Assembly (NCBI RefSeq): GCF_030463565.1
Contig: NC_134643.1
Span: forward strand, 79,915,721-79,979,720
Direction: 5' to 3'
Length of the DNA stretch: 64,000 nt
DNA from: Pelecanus crispus
Lineage: Eukaryota; Chordata; Aves; Pelecaniformes; Pelecanidae
The notes under the pieces are model-generated. The model had not been told where the DNA came from and did no database searches. It worked only from the letters and a program-made list of their open reading frames with translations. The position numbers were made by a program, and so were the translations under genes. Positions 63,894-64,000 of the stretch are shown one piece after another; within the stretch, counting starts at the first letter, position 1, and every line of letters starts with the position of its first letter.

Positions 63894-64000
63894 GTAAGCT
63901 GTCATCATACCATTGCCAGTAATAGTGTGAGGGCTTTGTTGATCTTGGTTTTGCTGGTGAAGCAGAAATGGTAGCTTTCTTGTAATTAGTTAATCATAAA
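63894..64000 (+). other. Start of the next ARHGAP8 intron
   Basis: GTAAGC donor followed by AT-rich sequence to the window edge. Confidence 0.8.

Noticed and set aside
1..64000. CRISPR array, operon, phage or tRNA/rRNA gene
   Set aside because: The window is vertebrate intronic and upstream DNA. No regularly spaced repeats, bacterial-type gene packing or cloverleaf genes were seen; the tRNA-like match at 563-580 is a retroviral primer-binding site.

Overview
The window looks like bird nuclear DNA. It is AT-rich and intron-rich, with a 3'-truncated CR1 LINE ending in the typical TCATAGAATCATAGAATG-type tail, and five copies of one LTR family that begin TGTCCTGGTTTCRGCTGGGATAG. I associate that LTR family with neoavian, especially passerine, genomes from memory; no search was run.

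One protein-coding gene is supported. It is the first nine exons found here of ARHGAP8 (BPGAP1), on the + strand from 17615 to 63893, and it runs off the right edge. The exons join in frame with GT/AG sites at every junction. They encode 281 codons plus one base: an acidic N-terminal leader, the whole BCH/Sec14-like domain, the proline-rich segment PPPRPPLP, and the start of the RhoGAP domain with its arginine-finger motif GLFRRS. The remaining RhoGAP exons lie beyond base 64000. An in-frame stop 24 codons before the chosen ATG, in the same exon, supports the start.

Layout: 1-17614 is upstream non-coding DNA, either intergenic or 5' UTR introns. It holds a minus-strand ERV 5' end with LTR, tRNA-Lys type primer-binding site and leader (1-1147), three sense-strand solo LTRs (5020-5372, 8921-9480, 11719-12280) and a minus-strand CR1 (13237-13579). 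17615-63893 is ARHGAP8 with introns of about 1 to 10.8 kb. A sense-oriented solo LTR sits in the third intron (32620-33171). Several old CR1-like and MIR-like remnants are scattered in the introns.

The observations most worth checking are: an unannotated 114-bp candidate cassette exon at 40536-40649 that would add 38 residues in frame inside the BCH domain; the complementary decay of promoter and poly(A) signals among the LTR copies, with an intact CRE and TATA box only in the copy 5.3 kb upstream of ARHGAP8; an 89-codon hydrophobic open frame in the ERV leader; and a near-perfect 23-bp palindrome at 28173-28195. I found no RNA genes, CRISPR arrays or prokaryotic-type features, and no clearly new multi-gene system.
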